10,473 nucleotides of DNA from Methylovirgula sp. (GTDB taxonomy: Bacteria; Pseudomonadota; Alphaproteobacteria; Rhizobiales; Beijerinckiaceae), in the NCBI GenBank assembly GCA_030044485.1, contig JASHVQ010000055.1, positions 1-10,473 on the forward strand. The letters run 5' to 3'. Positions 1 through 7,039 of the stretch are shown in pieces; the stretch's first letter is position 1; the number at the start of each line of letters is the position of its first letter. A program made the position numbers and the translations under genes. Below the pieces are notes generated by a model, which worked only from the letters and a program-made list of their open reading frames with translations, did not search any database and had not been told where the DNA came from.

Positions 1-158
1 GGAATTTGCCACGCCGCGCCCAAAAATCCCGCTTTGGTCAAGATCCTGACGAGGACCGGGCTTAGCTGTGACGCCGCCTAAGAGTCGAATCCTTAACCGG
101 CCGGGGCTAGAACGAAGCCGGCCGATCGATTGAGCCGCCGGCGGGAGCAAGACACCGC
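1..158. other. Left edge, no gene assigned
   Basis: No coding region can be supported here. One plus-strand frame is open from base 1 to a TAA at 79-81 and could be the last 26 codons of an upstream gene. On the minus strand, a TTG preceded by AGGA would also open a frame running off the left edge. The two readings conflict and neither short peptide is recognisable. An imperfect GC hairpin follows: GGCCGG at 99-104 can pair with CCGGCC at 118-123. It has no T-run, so it is only a weak terminator candidate. The bases around 143-147 (GGGAG) form the ribosome binding site of the next gene. Confidence 0.3.
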
Positions 159-671
159 ATGCCGCGCCTTCATATCTGCTCGATTTTCCGCCTCGCCGAT
201 GTCGCAGAAGGCAGCGGCGCTCGCACCCTCGTGTCGCTCATCAACAGCGACATCAAGGTCGAGCGTCCCGCGGCGATCGCCCCGGAGCGGCATCTTCTGG
301 TCGGCATTTCCGACATCACGACCGAGACCGAAGGTCATGTTCTGGCGAACGAGGACCATATCGAGAGCCTGATCGACTTCGTCCGGCTTTGGGATCGCAA
401 CGACCCCCTGCTCATCCATTGCTTTGCGGGCGTAAGCCGCTCGACCGCCGCCGCCTATGTTACGGCCTGCGCCTTAGGCCCGCAAATTTGCGAAGACGAA
501 ATCGCGCAAAGGCTGCGGCGCGCCTCGCCGACGGCGACCCCCAACCCGAGACTCGTCGCGCTCGCCGACCGGGTGCTGAACCGCGGCGGACGCATGATCG
601 CGGCGATCAAGCGTATCGGGCGCGGCGAAGAGTGCATCGAAGGAGCGCCCTTCGCGCTCGATCTGCCGTAA
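159..671 (+). CDS. Protein tyrosine phosphatase-like protein
   Basis: This is a 170-residue cytoplasmic protein with the cysteine phosphatase signature C-x5-R: His87-Cys88-Phe-Ala-Gly-Val-Ser-Arg94-Ser95. In this superfamily Cys88 would be the nucleophile and Arg94 would bind phosphate. Asp52, in the segment GISDI, is a plausible general acid, inferred from position only. No signal peptide or membrane segment is visible. The conserved-looking segment [18 protein letters not shown] follows the signature and matches my memory of small tyrosine phosphatase family proteins common in Hyphomicrobiales. The ATG at 159 has GGGAG about 11 bases upstream and the first residues already read like the family start. 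The physiological substrate is unknown; protein phosphotyrosine, another phosphoester or a lipid are all possible. A GC hairpin directly follows the stop codon, so it is probably monocistronic or ends a transcript from the left. Confidence 0.82.
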   Translation: MPRLHICSIFRLADVAEGSGARTLVSLINSDIKVERPAAIAPERHLLVGISDITTETEGHVLANEDHIESLIDFVRLWDRNDPLLIHCFAGVSRSTAAAYVTACALGPQICEDEIAQRLRRASPTATPNPRLVALADRVLNRGGRMIAAIKRIGRGEECIEGAPFALDLP

Positions 672-689
672 GGCGCGCAAATCGCGCCT
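671..689 (+). terminator. GC-rich hairpin after the phosphatase gene
   Basis: Bases 671-677 (AGGCGCG) pair perfectly with 683-689 (CGCGCCT) around the 5-base loop CAAAT. The stem begins at the last base of the TAA stop. The position fits transcription termination or 3' end protection. There is no T-run after the stem, so an intrinsic terminator of the classical type is not shown. Confidence 0.35.
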
Positions 690-707
690 GCCCGCCCGCG
701 CCAGCCG

Positions 708-716
708 TGATATAAG
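708..716 (+). promoter_or_regulatory. Candidate extended -10 promoter for xseB
   Basis: TGATATAAG fits the extended -10 form (TG, one base, then TATAAG against TATAAT). Transcription would start near 722, about 20 bases before the xseB start codon. No good -35 hexamer is seen about 17 bases upstream, which extended -10 promoters can tolerate. The region is otherwise very GC-rich, so this AT-rich island stands out. Confidence 0.35.
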
Positions 717-741
717 CGCCAAAACCAAGCGTGAGAGCGAA

Positions 742-990
742 TTGGCCGAAGACAAAGACAATATCGCCGCCCTGCCCTTCGAACAGGCGCTCGCCGAACT
801 CGAATCGATCGTCACCCGGCTCGAAAAGGGCGCGGTTTCGCTCGAGGAGTCGATCGAGATCTACGCGCGCGGCGAGGCCTTGAAGAAACATTGCGAGGCG
901 CTTTTGAAAAACGCCGAGCAAAGGATCGAAAAGATCACGCTCGGCGCCGACGGCAAGCCGACCGGCAGCGAGCCCCTCGACGTCGAATGA
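742..990 (+). CDS. xseB: Exodeoxyribonuclease VII small subunit
   Basis: XseB is the small subunit of exonuclease VII. Several copies bind one XseA large subunit, and the complex degrades single-stranded DNA in both directions to short oligonucleotides in repair and recombination. The 82-residue length is typical. Residues 12-65 carry the family pattern: [17 protein letters not shown], a G-x-V/L-SLEESI turn, then a helix with [25 protein letters not shown]. The two helices suit the known coiled-coil pairing. The start is a TTG at 742, because no ATG or GTG is available in this frame upstream and the conserved core starts soon after; the ribosome binding site is weak (AGAG). xseA is not in the window, which is common in alphaproteobacteria. 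The gene meets the K+ channel gene convergently 15 bp downstream. Confidence 0.93.
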   Translation: MAEDKDNIAALPFEQALAELESIVTRLEKGAVSLEESIEIYARGEALKKHCEALLKNAEQRIEKITLGADGKPTGSEPLDVE

Positions 991-1005
991 GTGTAACTGA
1001 GCGTC

Positions 1006-1920
1006 TTAGGGGCGGGCCGCCGCGTGAACGTCGTCCGGTTCGGTCCGGCTCAGTCGCGTCAGATCGGCGACCGTGCGGCCTTCATCGTCGACGGTGACTG
1101 CCTCCATATAACGGCGTCCGAACAGGACTTCGCCGGGATTATAGTCCTTGGCATCATGAACGCGCGCCGCAAGCGCCGGGTCGCGCGCGTCGATCGCCAG
1201 AAAGATGCGCGCGATCCTTTTGCCGAATTCCGGCGCGTCGAGGCCATGTAGCGGGCTCTTTTCGTCAATCGCATGCATCAGCGTCCAAGTCAGTCCGAAG
1301 ATCGGAATGTGGGTGCGAACGAGCGGCAGGTCGTGGATGCGGCGATAGAACTGGCCTTCCTTCGACCATTCGTTGACGAGCGCGGTGAGGATCGCATGCG
1401 CATCGGTCAGCGGCGTCGCGCGTCCGTTGCCGACGCGGATCATCAGCGTGCGCTGCCCGTTGAACGTGCCGACCACCGCGTTTTCGGCATAAAGAAAGCG
1501 GGCCCGCGGCCGGGAAAAACGGACGAACAAAAGGCCCGCCGTGATCGCCACAAAGGCCATGCCGCAGAAGATCTCGGCCGAAGCGACGACATGGCCGTAA
1601 GCCGAACCGGGCGCCATTTCGCCGTAGCCGACCGTCGCCAAGGTCTCGACGCTGAAGAAGAAGGCGTCGGCGAGCGAACCGGGAGCCGCGTTTTTGACGC
1701 TGCCGGGCTGCGCCAGATAGAGAAGCGCAAAGACAAAGTTGATGACCAGGTCCATGACAAGCAGCGAGGCGAAGAATCGCGGCCAGCTCAGCGTCAAAGC
1801 GACATGATAGGGATCGCGCCAATCGTATCGCTTGATGCCGCGCGCATCGAGCGCGAAGGCGTTGAGGCGCAACGTCATCCCGGCGGCATTGATCTTCAGG
1901 GGCTTTTTCTTCCTCGCCAT
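1006..1920 (-). CDS. KirBac-type inward-rectifier potassium channel
   Basis: This is a 304-residue inner-membrane K+ channel of the prokaryotic Kir family, which works as a tetramer. Features in order: an N-terminal basic tail; an amphipathic slide-helix region with WRDPYH at 34-39; transmembrane helix 1 at about 46-70; pore helix at about 83-95; selectivity filter Thr96-Val97-Gly98-Tyr99-Gly100 followed by Glu-Met; transmembrane helix 2 at about 108-133; the FxRPRARFLYAENAVV junction at 135-150; and a cytoplasmic immunoglobulin-like C-terminal domain to about 290. The length fits the family. The ATG at 1920 lies 4 bp after the glyS stop with no clear ribosome binding site, so translation is probably coupled to glyS. 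KirBac channels are known to be controlled by lipids and pH; nothing in the sequence shows how this one is gated. Confidence 0.93.
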   Translation of the reverse strand: MARKKKPLKINAAGMTLRLNAFALDARGIKRYDWRDPYHVALTLSWPRFFASLLVMDLVINFVFALLYLAQPGSVKNAAPGSLADAFFFSVETLATVGYGEMAPGSAYGHVVASAEIFCGMAFVAITAGLLFVRFSRPRARFLYAENAVVGTFNGQRTLMIRVGNGRATPLTDAHAILTALVNEWSKEGQFYRRIHDLPLVRTHIPIFGLTWTLMHAIDEKSPLHGLDAPEFGKRIARIFLAIDARDPALAARVHDAKDYNPGEVLFGRRYMEAVTVDDEGRTVADLTRLSRTEPDDVHAAARP

Positions 1921-1924
1921 GCCG

Positions 1925-4045
1925 CTAGCCCGCGATGCGAGAGAAATCGGCGACGCGATGCACGGCGTCGCGCAGGGCGTTGAGCAGGCGCAGCCGATTG
2001 AGCCTCAGCTGCGCATCCTCGGCATTGACCGTCACGCGGTCGAAAAAATGGTCGACGGGGCCGCGCAGCTGCGACAGCGCCTGCATGGCCGCCGCGAAAT
2101 CCTCGGCCTCGACCGCGGCGCGCGCCTCGGCTGCGGCGCGTTGCAGCGCCGCGGCGAGCGCTTTCTCTTCCGGTGCGACGAGGCGCCCCGCGACAAAAGG
2201 CGCGCCATAGGCGAGCGCTTCTTCGGCCCCGGCCTTCTTCTCCTCGGCGCGCAGGATGTTGGCGGCGCGGCGATAGCCGATAAGCAGATTGGCGCCGTCC
2301 TCGGTCTCGAGAAAGCGGCCGAGAGCCTCGACGCGGCGGACAATCAGCAGAAGATCGTCCTGGTCTTCGAGCGCGAAGACCGCATCGATCAAGTCATAGC
2401 GCGAGCCCTTGTCGCGCAAATAGACTTTCAGGCGGTCGGCGAAGAAGGCGAGTATCTGTTGCAAGAGCTCCGGCGTGCCGGCGCTCGGCGCGAGCCGGTG
2501 GTAATTCGCGAAGGCACGGCTCGCCGCCAAGAGGACCGGCAGTCGCAAGCGGTTCTCGAGGACGATGCGGATGATGCCGAGCGCGGCGCGGCGCAGCGCG
2601 AACGGGTCCTTGCTGCCCGTCGGCCGCTCGTCGATCGCAAAGAAGCCGACGAGCATGTCGAACTTGTCGGCGAGAGCCACGGCGATCGCCACGGGCTCGG
2701 TTGGAATCCGGTCGGCCGGTCCCTGCGGCCGATAATGATCCTCGATCGCCGCGGCGATCGTCGCGGCCTCGCCCTGGGCCAGCGCATAATATTTGCCCAT
2801 GAAGCCTTGCAGCTCCGGAAACTCGCCGACCATTTCCGAGGTGAGATCCGATTTGCAGAGCCGCGCGGCGCGCGCCGCGGCCTGCGGATCGGCGCCAACA
2901 TGCCGGGCGATTTCGCCGGCCAGCGCCACGAGCCGCTCGACGCGCTCGCCTTGCGAACCGAGTTTGTCGTGAAAGACGATGCCGGCGAGCTTCGGCAGCC
3001 GGTCTTCGAGCTTGGTCTTGAGATCCGTCGCGTAGAAGAACTGCGCGTCGGAAAGGCGGGCGCGCACGACCCGCGCATTGCCCGCCGCAATCGCCGCGCC
3101 GCCGTCGGGCGCCGCAACATTGGCGACGAGCGCAAATTTGTTGGCGAGACTGCCGTCGGCGGCATTGCGCAGCACGAAGCATTTTTGATGCCTGCGGATG
3201 GTCGCGCCGATGACCTCCGGCGGCAGCGCAAGAAAGGCCGCCTCGAAGGAGCCGGTCAGCACGACCGGCCATTCGACAAGGCCCGCGACCTCGTCGAGCA
3301 GGCCCTCGTCCTCGACAAATTCGAGCCCCTGCGCATGCGCGAGATTGCGCGCGTCGTTGAGAATGATGTCCTTGCGGCGCTGGCGATCGAGCACGACTTT
3401 GGCCTTTTCCAGCGCGCTCACGTAATCGTCGAAGCGGCGCACGCGGATCGGGCCGGGGGCCATGAAGCGGTGACCGTAGGTCACATTGCCCGCCTCAAGG
3501 CCGGCGAGCGAGAAGGACACAATGTCGGGCTCCTCCGTTTCCGGGCCGAACGTCGCAAGGATCGCATGCAGCGGCCGCACCCAGCGGAAAGCATCGGTGC
3601 GCACGGATTGCGCTCCCCAGCGCATCGACTTCGGCCAGGGGAAATCCTTGAGGATCGGCGGAAGAATTTCGGCGAGGATTGCGGCGGTATCGCGCCCCGG
3701 CTTTTCGACGACGGCGACATAAAAATCGCCCTTCTTGGGATCCTTCTCGATCCGCGCCGCAGCGACCGAGGCGAGGCCCGCGCTCTTCAAAAAGCCTTGC
3801 ACGGCGGCCTTGGGGGCGTCGACGCGCGGGCCTTTTTTCATTTCGCGCGTGTCGCGTCGGCGTGCCGGCAGGCCGGCGATATGCAGCGCCAGGCGGCGCG
3901 GGGTAACGAAACTTCCCGCCGACTCGCCGAAGAGATCGTTCTCGGCCAGCGCCTCGGTGACGAGCTTTTTCAAGTCCTGCGCCGCTTGCGCCTGCATGCG
4001 GGCCGGAATTTCTTCGCAAAAAAGCTCGAGGAGGAAATCGGGCAT
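1925..4045 (-). CDS. glyS: Glycyl-tRNA synthetase beta subunit
   Basis: This is the 706-residue beta chain of the bacterial alpha2beta2 glycyl-tRNA synthetase. The alpha chain (GlyQ) forms glycyl-adenylate and GlyS mainly binds and positions tRNA-Gly. Family hallmarks are visible throughout: [13 protein letters not shown] at 5-17, [13 protein letters not shown] at 48-60, WPKSMRWG at 137-144, FRWVRPLH at 153-160, GHRF at 191-194, RRHQKCFVL at 284-292, [16 protein letters not shown] at 406-421 and [12 protein letters not shown] at 458-469. From about 590 a helical, alanine-rich region corresponds to the DALR-type anticodon-binding domain. Length is normal. The ATG at 4045 has AAGG at 4055-4052 spaced 6 bases away. 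glyQ is not next to it: the upstream gene is the divergent nadK, so the alpha subunit must be encoded elsewhere. The K+ channel gene follows 4 bp downstream. Confidence 0.97.
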   Translation of the reverse strand: MPDFLLELFCEEIPARMQAQAAQDLKKLVTEALAENDLFGESAGSFVTPRRLALHIAGLPARRRDTREMKKGPRVDAPKAAVQGFLKSAGLASVAAARIEKDPKKGDFYVAVVEKPGRDTAAILAEILPPILKDFPWPKSMRWGAQSVRTDAFRWVRPLHAILATFGPETEEPDIVSFSLAGLEAGNVTYGHRFMAPGPIRVRRFDDYVSALEKAKVVLDRQRRKDIILNDARNLAHAQGLEFVEDEGLLDEVAGLVEWPVVLTGSFEAAFLALPPEVIGATIRRHQKCFVLRNAADGSLANKFALVANVAAPDGGAAIAAGNARVVRARLSDAQFFYATDLKTKLEDRLPKLAGIVFHDKLGSQGERVERLVALAGEIARHVGADPQAAARAARLCKSDLTSEMVGEFPELQGFMGKYYALAQGEAATIAAAIEDHYRPQGPADRIPTEPVAIAVALADKFDMLVGFFAIDERPTGSKDPFALRRAALGIIRIVLENRLRLPVLLAASRAFANYHRLAPSAGTPELLQQILAFFADRLKVYLRDKGSRYDLIDAVFALEDQDDLLLIVRRVEALGRFLETEDGANLLIGYRRAANILRAEEKKAGAEEALAYGAPFVAGRLVAPEEKALAAALQRAAAEARAAVEAEDFAAAMQALSQLRGPVDHFFDRVTVNAEDAQLRLNRLRLLNALRDAVHRVADFSRIAG

Positions 4046-4083
4046 GGACAGCCTTGGGACTCAGCCGGGCGCAATGCCCAGCG

Positions 4084-4112
4084 CTTCTACAGACGCAAGC
4101 CGCCCATTTCAA
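4084..4112 (-). promoter_or_regulatory. Candidate sigma-70-type promoter for glyS
   Basis: On the minus strand TTGAAA (4112-4107) and TAGAAG (4089-4084) are separated by exactly 17 bases. They match the -35 (TTGACA) and -10 (TATAAT) consensus at 4 and 3 positions respectively. Transcription would start near 4077, giving a leader of about 32 bases before the glyS ATG. Confidence 0.42.
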
Positions 4113-4130
4113 CGTGAATTGCCCTTTTTA

Positions 4131-4150
4131 GGAAGCGCTTTACCGCTTCC
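4131..4150 (+). repeat. Perfect 7-bp inverted repeat upstream of nadK
   Basis: GGAAGCG (4131-4137) and CGCTTCC (4144-4150) are separated by the 6 bases CTTTAC. In DNA this could be an operator; in RNA it would form a hairpin in the nadK leader if transcription starts upstream of it. There is no T-run after the stem on either strand, so it is not a classical terminator. The right arm has a second, longer pairing partner at the nadK ribosome binding site. Confidence 0.6.
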
Positions 4151-4189
4151 CTGGCTTGCGGCTATGTCATGTGCAAACAAGGGAAGCGG
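4143..4189 (+). promoter_or_regulatory. 9-bp stem that would cover the nadK ribosome binding site
   Basis: CCGCTTCCC (4143-4151) is the exact reverse complement of GGGAAGCGG (4181-4189). The right arm contains the AGGGAAG ribosome binding region just before the nadK ATG at 4195. If this folds in RNA, the ribosome binding site is sequestered. The left arm is the same stretch that can pair with 4131-4137, so the two stems exclude each other. The complementarity is directly visible; a regulatory role is inferred. Confidence 0.45.
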
Positions 4190-4194
4190 GTCCG

Positions 4195-4986
4195 ATGACA
4201 CGCGAGCCAGCCGCGAAACCGACGCTGAAACGCATCGCCTTTCTCTCCACCGGCGCGCCGGAGGCGGAGGCGGCGCGGATTCGCTTGATTCACGCCTATG
4301 GCAACAGCGATCCCGCCTCCGCCGACGTGATCGTCGCGCTCGGCGGCGATGGACTGATGCTGCAGACCCTGCATCGCTTCATGGGCAGCGGCAAGCCGAT
4401 CTATGGCATGAATCGCGGCTCGGTCGGCTTCCTCATGAACGAATACCGCGAGGAGGAACTCGAAAAGCGCATCAATGAGGCCGAAGCTTCGGTCATCCAT
4501 CCCCTCCTCATGGTCGCCACCGACACGCAAGGCGAAAGCGCCAAGGCTTGCGCCATCAACGAAGTCTCGGTGCTGCGCCAGTCCTATCAGGCCGCGAAGA
4601 TCCGCATCTGCATCGATCGCAAGGAGCGGCTTGCCGAACTGGTCGCCGACGGGGTGCTGGTGGCAACGCCCGCCGGCTCGACCGCCTACAATCTTTCTGT
4701 CGATGGGCCGATCCTGCCGCTTGATTCTCCGCTTATGGCGCTGACCCCGATCTCCGCCTTCCGGCCGCGGCGCTGGCGCGGCGCGCTTCTGCCCGACAAT
4801 GCGCATGTGACGCTCGATATTCTCGAAGCCGAGAAAAGGCCGGTCGCCGCCGTGGCCGATCACTTCGAGTTCCGCGACGTCGCCAAGGTCGAGATCGCCA
4901 TGGATCACGCGACGCGCCTCGTCATCCTCCACGATCCCGGGCATTCGCTCGACGAGCGAATTCTGCGCGAACAATTCGGCTATTGA
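4195..4986 (+). CDS. nadK: NAD kinase
   Basis: This enzyme phosphorylates NAD+ to NADP+ using ATP or polyphosphate, the only route to new NADP in bacteria; it acts in the cytoplasm. The 263-residue protein shows the family motifs: GGDG at 50-53 within [12 protein letters not shown] (Asp52 is the conserved catalytic/metal-linked residue), the glycine-rich [12 protein letters not shown] at 71-82, the Asn122-Glu123 pair in AINEVSVLR, and [23 protein letters not shown] at 152-174 for NAD binding. The short N-terminus is typical of the short alphaproteobacterial form. The ATG at 4195 is chosen over an in-frame TTG at 4156 because AAGGGAAG lies directly upstream and homologues start near the [10 protein letters not shown] segment. 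It is divergent from glyS and followed by a Nudix gene after 1 bp. The ribosome binding site may be masked by the leader stem described at 4143-4189. Confidence 0.96.
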   Translation: MTREPAAKPTLKRIAFLSTGAPEAEAARIRLIHAYGNSDPASADVIVALGGDGLMLQTLHRFMGSGKPIYGMNRGSVGFLMNEYREEELEKRINEAEASVIHPLLMVATDTQGESAKACAINEVSVLRQSYQAAKIRICIDRKERLAELVADGVLVATPAGSTAYNLSVDGPILPLDSPLMALTPISAFRPRRWRGALLPDNAHVTLDILEAEKRPVAAVADHFEFRDVAKVEIAMDHATRLVILHDPGHSLDERILREQFGY

Positions 4987-4987
4987 G

Positions 4988-5569
4988 ATGGGCGCGATCG
5001 AAATCCTCAAGCGCGAGATCCTTTCGCGCGGCAAAGGCGTGCTGGAAAAGATCGCCTTCCGCCGCCGTCGCTACGACGGCCGGGTTCAGGACGTCTGCCG
5101 CGAGGTTTACGACACGGGCGATGCCGCGAGCATCCTGCTCTACGACCCGGCGCGGCGTTGCATCCTCCTGGTGCGGCAATTCCGCCTGCCCGTCTATCTC
5201 GCCACGGGCCGCGAAAGCACGATCGAGACCTGCGCCGGCAAGCTCGAAGGCATGGAGGCGGCGCGGCGCATCGTCATGGAGGTCGAGGAAGAGACGGGAT
5301 TTACGATCCGCGAGCCGAAGTTCCTATTTAGCGCTTTCATGAGCCCTGCCGCTTACGCCGAGCGCATCAGCTTCTTTTCGGCGCCCTATTCTGCGGCCGA
5401 CCGGCGCAGCTCGGGTGGCGGTCTCTATGACGAAGGCGAAGACATCGAAATCGTCGAACCCGGTCTCGAGGAGGCGCTGGCCATGATCGACAGGGGCGAA
5501 ATCATCGACGCCAAGACGATCATCTTGCTGCAATATGCAAAGCTTTTAGGGCTGATTGAGAGGCGCTGA
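4988..5569 (+). CDS. NudK-like Nudix hydrolase
   Basis: This is a 193-residue cytoplasmic Nudix pyrophosphohydrolase resembling the GDP-mannose/ADP-sugar subfamily (NudK, ADP-ribose pyrophosphatase type). The Nudix box runs from Gly84 to Phe105 (TCAGKLEGME...EVEEETGF), with Glu98, Glu101 and Glu102 as the expected Mg2+ ligands. The usual Arg/Lys before the first of these is Met97. Downstream, FMSPAAYAERISFFSAPY at 117-134 and GGGLYDEGEDIEIVE at 143-157 match the NudK-specific substrate and dimer region. The C-terminal GEIIDAKTIILLQY at 170-183 is also typical. The length agrees with NudK, about 190 residues. The ATG at 4988 is 1 bp after the nadK stop and has no strong ribosome binding site of its own, so coupled translation is likely. 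Substrate cannot be decided from sequence: GDP-mannose and ADP-ribose are the main candidates. The gene ends 10 bp from a convergent DUF2336 gene. Confidence 0.88.
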   Translation: MGAIEILKREILSRGKGVLEKIAFRRRRYDGRVQDVCREVYDTGDAASILLYDPARRCILLVRQFRLPVYLATGRESTIETCAGKLEGMEAARRIVMEVEEETGFTIREPKFLFSAFMSPAAYAERISFFSAPYSAADRRSSGGGLYDEGEDIEIVEPGLEEALAMIDRGEIIDAKTIILLQYAKLLGLIERR

Positions 5570-5579
5570 TCGCCCAAGT

Positions 5580-6908
5580 TCAGGCAGCGGCCAATTCTTT
5601 TTCGAGCGCGTCGAGATCGACCGCAAAGAAGTTCGGCTCGATGCGCCGGACGTTCCGATTGGCCGGCGCTTCCGACGCGCTCGGCTCCTCGACGTCGCAA
5701 TCGGCAAGAAGCAGGGGCGGCTCTTCCGGCATCGGCAACATCGGCGTTTCGGCAAGCATCAGGACGTCGGCATCCTCTTGCGGAACGGCGGCCGAGAAGC
5801 CGCGCGCCGCTTCGCGCGCCGCTTCGGCGTCGAAGCGGCGCAGAACCGCCAGCAACTTATCCAGCTCGCCGCCGTTTGCCGCCTTGCAGGCCGTCAGCAC
5901 CCGCTCGATCCTCTGCCGCGACAGCGCCGCGCCGCTTTCCTCGCCCATATCGACGGCGGCGAGCGCTTCGATGGCGGCGCGGAAAGCAGGCAGAAGCACT
6001 TCCGGAAGCCCCGCCCTGTGGTAGAGCGCGGCAAAGCCCGCACTGCGCCAATCGCGCACCAGGCCGCTGACACGGGCCAGCGGGAGTCCGGCGAGTTCGG
6101 CGAGCGCCGCCTCAAGCAGACCCGAATTGCCGCTTAGCAAGGCGCGCAACAACAGGCTCGCCGTCAATTGTCCGCAGACGCGCAGATGCGCGACGAGTTT
6201 CGAGGCGCCGCTTTCCTCGTCGCTCGTTGCGGCAATGATCACATGCGCCTGTTCGCAAGCCTCGCGCCGCACGCGGCTGGCGCGTTCCGCGGAAATCCAA
6301 GCGCGCTCCTTGACGAAGGCCGAGAGGCTTTCGGCCGTGGCGGCGACGAGATCGGCGCGCAGCGATGCCGGCAGGTCGGGCTGCGAGAGCAGCGCCTCGC
6401 GCAATTCGCCGTCGCCGCCGAAACGTTCGATCATGCGGCGCATCGAAAATTCCGGCAGGTCCGCGCCCGGATTGACCGCCAAGGCAACGAGCGCCTCGCG
6501 AGCGCCGACTTCGGCAATCGCCGCCGCGACATTCGCCGAAAGCCGAGGGCGCAGCGCAATCGCCGACTGCGCCGTCGCATCGCCGATGGCCGCGCAGTCG
6601 ATGAGGTCGGAGTCGGACAGAACCGGCGAGCGGCAGAGAACGATCGCCGCGATATCCGACTGATCGTCGGCAAGCCCGAGAACGATCTCGTGCGGCGCCT
6701 CGGGGGCGGCGGCGAAAGCCTCGGCCATGGCGCGACGCACCAGCGGCGACGGATCGTCGAGGAGGCCTGTCAGAGCGAGGCGCGCCGCCTCGCGCTCGTC
6801 CTCGCTCAGGTCGGAAACGAGATAGGCGCGCGCCAAAGCGTTCGCCGCATCGGCGCGCTGACTCGCTGGCGCGGTGCGTGCCCATTGCAGAAATCGGCGA
6901 ACGATCAT
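5580..6908 (-). CDS. DUF2336 domain-containing protein
   Basis: This 442-residue protein has no signal peptide or membrane segment and belongs to the alphaproteobacterial DUF2336 family, whose function is not established. It is almost entirely alpha-helical and alanine/leucine-rich. The N-terminal MIVRRFLQWARTAPASQRADAA and the segment LLDDPSPLVRRAMAEAFA at 49-66 are family-like and resemble HEAT-type helical repeats, which suggests protein-protein contacts. The region of about 385-420 is an acidic, proline-rich linker, followed by a short charged tail, RRIEPNFFAVDLDALEKELAAA. The ATG at 6908 is chosen because family members begin MIVRRFL; the open frame continues 69 codons upstream to 7115, but that part is arginine-rich and not family-like. 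It is divergent from the CitE-like gene and convergent with the Nudix gene. A scaffold or regulatory role is possible but not shown. Confidence 0.82.
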   Translation of the reverse strand: MIVRRFLQWARTAPASQRADAANALARAYLVSDLSEDEREAARLALTGLLDDPSPLVRRAMAEAFAAAPEAPHEIVLGLADDQSDIAAIVLCRSPVLSDSDLIDCAAIGDATAQSAIALRPRLSANVAAAIAEVGAREALVALAVNPGADLPEFSMRRMIERFGGDGELREALLSQPDLPASLRADLVAATAESLSAFVKERAWISAERASRVRREACEQAHVIIAATSDEESGASKLVAHLRVCGQLTASLLLRALLSGNSGLLEAALAELAGLPLARVSGLVRDWRSAGFAALYHRAGLPEVLLPAFRAAIEALAAVDMGEESGAALSRQRIERVLTACKAANGGELDKLLAVLRRFDAEAAREAARGFSAAVPQEDADVLMLAETPMLPMPEEPPLLLADCDVEEPSASEAPANRNVRRIEPNFFAVDLDALEKELAAA

Positions 6909-6921
6909 GAGGCGGATCCGG

Positions 6922-6951
6922 GCCGCGGCAAAACTTGGGCCAAGCCGCGGC
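6922..6951. repeat. Inverted GCCGCGGC repeat with inner palindrome, between divergent genes
   Basis: GCCGCGGC occurs at 6922-6929 and 6944-6951, enclosing the 11-base palindrome CTTGG-G-CCAAG at 6934-6944. A third copy lies at 7019-7026, just upstream of the CitE-like gene. The structure sits 14 bases upstream of the DUF2336 start and would be in its leader or promoter. The same 8-mer appears several times inside genes in this GC-rich window, so only the clustering and spacing are notable. Confidence 0.35.
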
Positions 6952-7039
6952 TCAATTCGCTTCACCTTCTTCGAACATGGTAAACGTAGTCTTAAGATGC
7001 CGATTCGTCCGGTTCGGGGCCGCGGCGGGAGAAGGTAAG

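Noticed and set aside
1832..4117. A 761-codon open frame on the plus strand, antisense to glyS.
   Set aside because: It is the mirror of a clearly recognisable GlyS coding frame in GC-rich DNA. Its translation is arginine-rich and matches nothing I recognise, and it also runs over the start of the K+ channel gene.
6980..6996. A TAAA-N7-TTAA pattern similar to the CtrA-binding consensus TTAA-N7-TTAA.
   Set aside because: One half-site has a mismatch and there is no second site or known CtrA-linked gene beside it, so chance is sufficient.
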